A DNA stretch of 64,000 nt from Sipunculus nudus. Its lineage: Eukaryota; Annelida; Sipuncula; Golfingiida; Sipunculidae. A program made the position numbers and the translations under genes. The stretch is from contig CM049311.1 of NCBI GenBank assembly GCA_026874595.1, forward strand, positions 50,597,676 through 50,661,675. The letters are read 5' to 3'. A model generated the notes under the pieces. The model did not search any database. It had not been told where the DNA came from and saw only the letters and a program-made list of their open reading frames with translations. Of this stretch, positions 59,431 to 64,000 are shown in pieces (position 1 is the stretch's first letter; every line of letters begins with the position of its first letter).

Positions 59431-59484
59431 TGACGTCAGCAAGCATATATAATGACATGATTAAGAAGGAATTCGCTACAATCA
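59431..59484 (+). promoter_or_regulatory. CRE plus TATA promoter-like stretch
   Basis: A full palindromic CRE (TGACGTCA, 59431-59438) is followed after 7 bp by TATATAA (59446-59452), and 30-odd bases further by an initiator-like TCAGCG (59482). This order and spacing match a classical RNA polymerase II core promoter. A CACGTG E-box lies upstream at 59200-59205. It is inferred from motifs alone; each motif is short and could occur by chance. Confidence 0.4.
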
Positions 59485-60073
59485 GCGGGCCAGTTCGGTA
59501 TAGCCTGACGATATCTGCAGTCTAGGGACAGGTCTCCATGCATCGGAGTCTAGACAGCTTAGAGATGATCTATGTCTATAAGCGTAAATAGTCGTTGTCT
59601 CAGGAAGGCCATGGTGATAAGTCTGTAACGGACTTCAGAGCGAGTATTGCATTTAGCTGATCGACTGGTAATGTGGCGATTAATACCTGTTGTGAGTGCT
59701 TCCAGGGACAATCCAGGGAAATTATTTAAACGCGTAAATGTAGAGGTACTGGATATCGCTGTGTGGAAGTATATTCGGTTACCTAGAGCTGGATGGTTTC
59801 AGGACACATCAGTTGTGAAAGACATAATTACTGAGACCAGATAAAAAATCTCTGCGCTAATTAGTAATTGCTGTTTGAACTGTGCCTCGAGAGGCAAACC
59901 AGTACTCCAGCGAGGGACTGTTGGTGGTCAGAGCTCTTTGTTTTAATAAGTGGACTGATTGTACTGTTTACACAGCACAAGTATACAGTGAGGCCGCGTG
60001 TGCACATGATATCAGGAGAAGTGTAAACAAGGGATTACTCTATGTAGTGTGGTAAATGCCTCTCCAGAGAAAT
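59484..60073 (+). other. Possible non-coding first exon
   Basis: If the CRE-TATA stretch is a promoter, the transcript would start near 59484. A good splice donor follows at 60073/60074 (agaaat|gtaagtg). Composition here is less AT-rich than the surroundings. It holds only short frames (longest 65 codons, 59647-59844) without a domain, so it would be a 5' untranslated exon. The downstream exon is not visible in this window. Confidence 0.25.
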
Positions 60074-60079
60074 GTAAGT

Positions 60080-62230
60080 GTATTCTTTCTTTAATACATT
60101 GATTTGTGTTTGTAAACTCATGGCTTATCCATCTTTTGGAGTGTACGTATGTATGGGTTTCAGTCAGTTGGTTTGACAGTTAAAGGACCTGGTCGTTCAC
60201 ATCTTAAGTGGTGTGACAATCACTTATATGCAATCATACACAAAATGAATTCTGTCTGGTGTGATGAGCACGATTATATGGTTAATTTAAACAACATCCG
60301 TTACACTCATTATTGATACTGTTCTACCATGAACTGCTGCTTCCACAAATACGTAACTGATCTTTGCTTTTTAATGTGGATAATTTCTTACTTATATACT
60401 GTATCATATACTGCCTCAATTATATTACCTATAGGCTGTGTTAAACACATTCAAAGTCTACAAATTATATAAGGCCAACATATCTTTTGTGGTTGGATGG
60501 TTACCGGATTAAGCAGGTGCGGGCCTGTAGCATATTATGTAAAGGGGCCTTAATTAAGCTTTACTCCTTTCATATACTCGTGTGTATATCCACAAAGTTT
60601 TCTAGATATTCGTCTGGAAAATGAGTCGTGAATAAAAATGATTGTTCTGTATTGGATCAAAGGAGATCTAGTTTTTATCCAGCCGATTGATTTTAATTTG
60701 CACATGTAAATCCATATGTTTAAACTTCAATTAACATGTCAGGTTCCATGGCCTTGAAATTAGCCGTCATACCACAAATTTGAAAAAAAGTCATTTTTCG
60801 TGTCAGTTAAATTATCATATGTTGTCGACCAGTGTGTTAACATTGAACGTTGATAAAAAAAATAGTCACTATGCACAGCCAAACCAATCTTTATTAAAAT
60901 CGTCAGAAGTTTATTTTCTTCATAATGAAGTAATATAATGTGATTAAGTAAAATAACGTTCTATTAGTAGAACTTTGTTCTTTTTAGCTGAGTTTCTGAC
61001 ATTCATTGTACTTTTATTCTTTATAATAATTTTAAAAATTTGCATTTCAATTTCTGTAAGTATGATGCGTTATCCGTTAAAATCAAATTTATATGAAATT
61101 TAATAGTAGTGCGTACAGCAAGAGATTTTCGCAAGATCGCAGACTGGGCGGTTTCCACATCTCGTGCAAGATAGAGAAAAGTCCAGTTATTCCCGGTTTT
61201 CCCAAAACACAGTCACCCTTATCGGAGGTTAAAGAGTCACAAGGATTTTATGTTGTTTCGAATTATAACCCTTTGTAGCTAATTTATGTTCCTTTTGTTT
61301 TTTGGACACAAATAATTTATGTTAAATCAAAAGTCTTAAAACATGTGTGTCCAGCACATATTTGTCTTCCAGTTCGAGTCTCTAATACACAGTTGCTTCA
61401 TAATGAAGAGTATTTATAATTCATAATTGTTTCTCTTTAACCCTATACACTGACATAACTGGTATTTTGGTCTGTTTGCATCTAGAATTCAGTTTTCTGG
61501 GGAAAGGGCCGATATATACTTGGCTTTACTTGCTCCAAACACGATCACGAACAACGTTACAGGATTTGCGTGACGAATGAGTTCTTATGTAAAACCAGCA
61601 TGACATTTTCTCAGCGTCACGGAAAAAGCAAACGGTAATGTACATGGGCTTTGTTTGCTGTAACATTTGCATTTTACCAGTTTGACAGTTTACCACAGGC
61701 AAATTTCCACCTCCAAGTAAATAAGGGTCCTTGCGAAAAACTCTCCTCTTGTCCCCACCCCATCCCCTCCACCAGATGTTATGAAGTGTATAAAAATATA
61801 TATTTTGACAGTACAAAAGTAAGTTTCACTTAATTTCCACACTTTATTTTTAATAATAAAATTTGATTTAGATCACCAAAATTGACAAACAATAAATCAC
61901 GAACTGTAACGGAGCTATCATTTCTGAAGATTCGGTTTGGCAATGACACAACCCGTTCTTAAATTTTCTCAGCATGAGATGCATAATTGTAAGATTGCTC
62001 CGCCAAATAAGAAGACACAATTGACAATATAGATGACGGAAATTCTTCGTAAAGGTAATGGTGAAAATTATGCATTTGTTTTAGCTAAAAGTGAGGGGAA
62101 AAGGTACTTTGTTCCATTCAAAAGAACTAAGCGGGCATATCCCCCTCCCCTGGAAATTAGCCCATGTGAGGGTAAAATATTACATTTTCCAATATTAAGT
62201 GTATGTGGTGTGATCCTGTCTTATTGACAA
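60080..62230. other. Unannotated interval
   Basis: AT-rich, with frames of 60-96 codons and no domain. A B-box-like agttcgagtct at about 61370 lacks an A box. If 59431-60073 is a real promoter and exon, this would be intron. Confidence 0.45.
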
Positions 62231-62235
62231 TAATG

Positions 62236-63100
62236 GAATCACTATGAACTTAAGGTATGTCTACTCATCAAGCTTTGCACTGATGTTATACAGGTTTCAT
62301 GCTGAATGATGGCCTCATTACTGTCAACAGGTTGCATGTAATATACATATGAGTGTCGTCAGCATAAAGATGGCAATGAATGCCCAAACGAAACAGACAT
62401 CCTAATGATGTTGTGTAAATGGTGAAAAGTGTGGGCCCCAATACTGACCCTTGAAGAACACCACAATTCAGCAGCTTTGTTTCGGATTTCACTCCCTTAA
62501 TATGGACACTGAGAACGAACCTTGAGGTAAGATATAAACCATTTTAACCGAGTGCCATCGATTCCTCAATTTTGTTATGTTGTCAGAAGACAACGGTGAT
62601 GCACTGCGTCAAATTCAGCCGAAACTCCGTTAACACAAGCAGCACAATTTTACATTCACTAACTGCACGAACAATTTCGTTCTGAACGGGTACAAGAGCT
62701 GTCTCAGTGCTCTGCCCTTTCCTGTAAGCATCTTGAAAAGGCTCTTGAAGGCCGTTGCTATTCAAATATCCCCTAATCTGTTGATCTACCACTTTCTCAA
62801 GCACTTTTGAAATAAATGAAAGACTGGTTGGTAGTTTTTCGGAAAATTTGGATCTGAAGTTTTAAGCAGAGGGGTCACAATTAAGGGCAGACGTGAAAAT
62901 ATCCCTCTGTTGATGATTTATTGACAATAGCAGCATTAACAGCTCGAACTTCATTAAGAACTTTCTTCAGCAGTTGTGTTGGGATTAGGTCAATTGTACA
63001 ACTCTTATTTAGCAGCGATGCTAAGATATTGATTATCTCGACTGTTGGTAAGATACTGAAGTTGATGAAGTGGCTTTCTGGTGTCGAAATGTTGGCTTCT
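62236..63100 (-). pseudogene. Degraded CR1-like LINE reverse transcriptase, minus strand
   Basis: In order on the minus strand, across at least three frames: SCTIDLIPTQLLKKVLNEVR (about 63005-62945), VTPLLKTSDPNFPKNYQPV (about 62873-62815), KVLEKVVDQQIRGYLNSNG (62805), STETALVPVQNEIVRAV, then FDAVHHRCLL and GIDGTRLKWFISYL (about 62618-62535), GVLQGSVLGPTLFTIYTTSL (motif B, about 62462), YADDTHMYI (motif C intact, about 62367), and CITSVQSLMSRHT (about 62290-62245), where similarity ends. Frameshifts and stops between segments make it inactive. Related to but distinct from the plus-strand element next to it. Confidence 0.85.
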
Positions 63101-63119
63101 TTATTGTGTGGAACTTTTT

Positions 63120-63643
63120 ATCTTTGTAATTTTGTCATAATAATAAAAATCTCGACCTGGTTGATTAAAGATCTCAGTTCAGTCTTAGTACCTCTTATAA
63201 CACATATTTTCAATGAATCATTGATGAAATCATTTGTCATTTAACTCCATGAAAATTGTACACGCGACTCTCTGTTAAAAGAGAAGTCGCTCAATCCAAG
63301 ATTTAAGAATGTTCGACTAATATTGAATATTTCTATTCATTTAAAGATGCTTTAGCATGTAGTTGCCAGTCAGCTTTTGAAACCTATGGAACAAAACAAA
63401 ATAAATGAATTGATGCGGTCAGCCCACAAGCAACATTATGGAGTTGAGATAGCCTTGGTCCATGTTCAAAATGATATTTAGTGTACCCTTGATAAGTGAA
63501 ATGTATGTTATCAGTTCTACTCAACCTGTCTGTAGTTTTTGGCACTGTAGACAATGGTAATTTACTCAGTCGACTATCAAAGCGCCATGGAGAACCAATA
63601 CTGCGCTGTCTTGTATTTCATATTTCCTTTCAAACAGAACCCA

Positions 63644-63708
<65 letters not shown>

Positions 63709-64000
63709 TTCAGGTTGTTTTATATGCGAAAAGTACCAAAGTGCCCTAAAGTGCCACAAGGATCAGTCCGTCGGCCAATTCTTTTTACTGTGTATACACT
63801 GCCTTGAGCTTATCTCCTGTGGGATCACAACATTTGTTTTCACTTGTATGCTAATGATACGCAGTTGTACTCAAGTTTCACACCCGGAAAAGAATCTACT
63901 GAAATTTCGACTTTTGGCGTCTATGTCAAAGACATAAAAACTTGGATGGCTCAAAATTTCATCATTCTGAATGAGAATAAACCTAAGGTACTGATTTTGG
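63120..64000 (+). pseudogene. Degraded CR1-like LINE reverse transcriptase, plus strand, runs off the window
   Basis: Segments in order: ISTWLIKDLSSVLVPLITHI (63149), LLKEKSLNPRFKNVRLILNI (63276), HVVASQLLKPM (about 63355), a VEIALVHVQND segment (about 63443), LLNLSVVFGTVDNGNLLSRL (motif A position, 63517; catalytic Asp changed), VPQGSVRRPILFTVYTLP (motif B, 63750), YANDTQLYSSF (motif C, 63847; first Asp of the pair is Asn), and MAQNFIILNENKPK at the end. A TAG interrupts near 63351 and frames shift repeatedly. A TA microsatellite has expanded between motifs A and B. Inactive; its 3' end lies beyond 64000. Confidence 0.85.
63643..63706 (+). repeat. (TA)n microsatellite inside LINE remnant
   Basis: About 31 TA units. 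It causes the YIYIYI runs in two plus-strand frames, which are not genes. Confidence 0.97.

Noticed and set aside
61360-61385. B-box-like agttcgagtct as a SINE or tRNA
   Set aside because: No A box at a suitable distance and no related copy in the window.
62236-64000. Twin priming of one LINE as the cause of the head-to-head arrangement
   Set aside because: Twin priming inverts non-overlapping parts of one element; here both sides cover the same protein region and differ in sequence.

Overview
The window reads as gene-free, AT-rich DNA from an animal nuclear genome. I infer a marine mollusc, most likely a bivalve, from the mix of repeats: ACGG-type microsatellites next to short tandem cores and terminal hairpins, tRNA-derived SINEs, jockey/CR1-type LINEs, small hAT-like elements and long satellites. 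No exon of a host gene could be recognised on either strand. All recognisable protein-coding sequence is reverse transcriptase or endonuclease from non-LTR retrotransposons, and every copy is broken.

Layout. 1-5.3 kb holds interspersed repeats (families A, B, C here) that end in a TAGCTCAG...CTGAGCTA hairpin. 5.29-7.17 kb is a minisatellite that sharpens into a 102-bp higher-order repeat. 7.395-8.295 kb is a hAT-like non-autonomous element with an exact 8-bp target duplication. 11.3-13.7 kb holds more family A and a family D tandem repeat. 14.24-15.73 kb is a 5'-truncated CR1/L2-like LINE with its ATT tail. 15.7-24.5 kb contains a ~280-bp tandem duplication, three more hAT-like elements (one with an exact 8-bp duplication, GCTATAAG), two copies of one SINE family, an interstitial telomere-like tract and a 22-bp minisatellite. 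26.4-27.1 kb has an inverted pair of another SINE. 29.9-32.7 kb has a truncated LINE copy, a hidden degraded reverse transcriptase, a G/C-rich foldback element and microsatellites.

33.55-46.90 kb is the dominant feature: about 10 kb of satellite built from 43-bp and 44-bp monomers, split by an almost intact 3.27-kb LINE (34516-37781). The LINE carries one in-frame stop and one 2-bp deletion; the deletion is shown by comparison with the truncated copy at 29.9-30.5 kb. The satellite itself contains kilobase-scale internal duplications (offsets 1386, 2905 and 4291 bp).

46.9-64 kb holds a SINE, a TIR element with ~45-bp inverted repeats, a ~0.5-kb tandem duplication, 28-bp, 48-bp and 66-bp minisatellites, a CRE-TATA promoter-like stretch near 59.43 kb with a possible first exon, and two different degraded CR1-like LINEs head to head at 62.2-64.0 kb; the second runs off the window end.

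Most long open frames here come from tandem repeats whose period, or a small multiple of it, is divisible by three. They should not be annotated as proteins.
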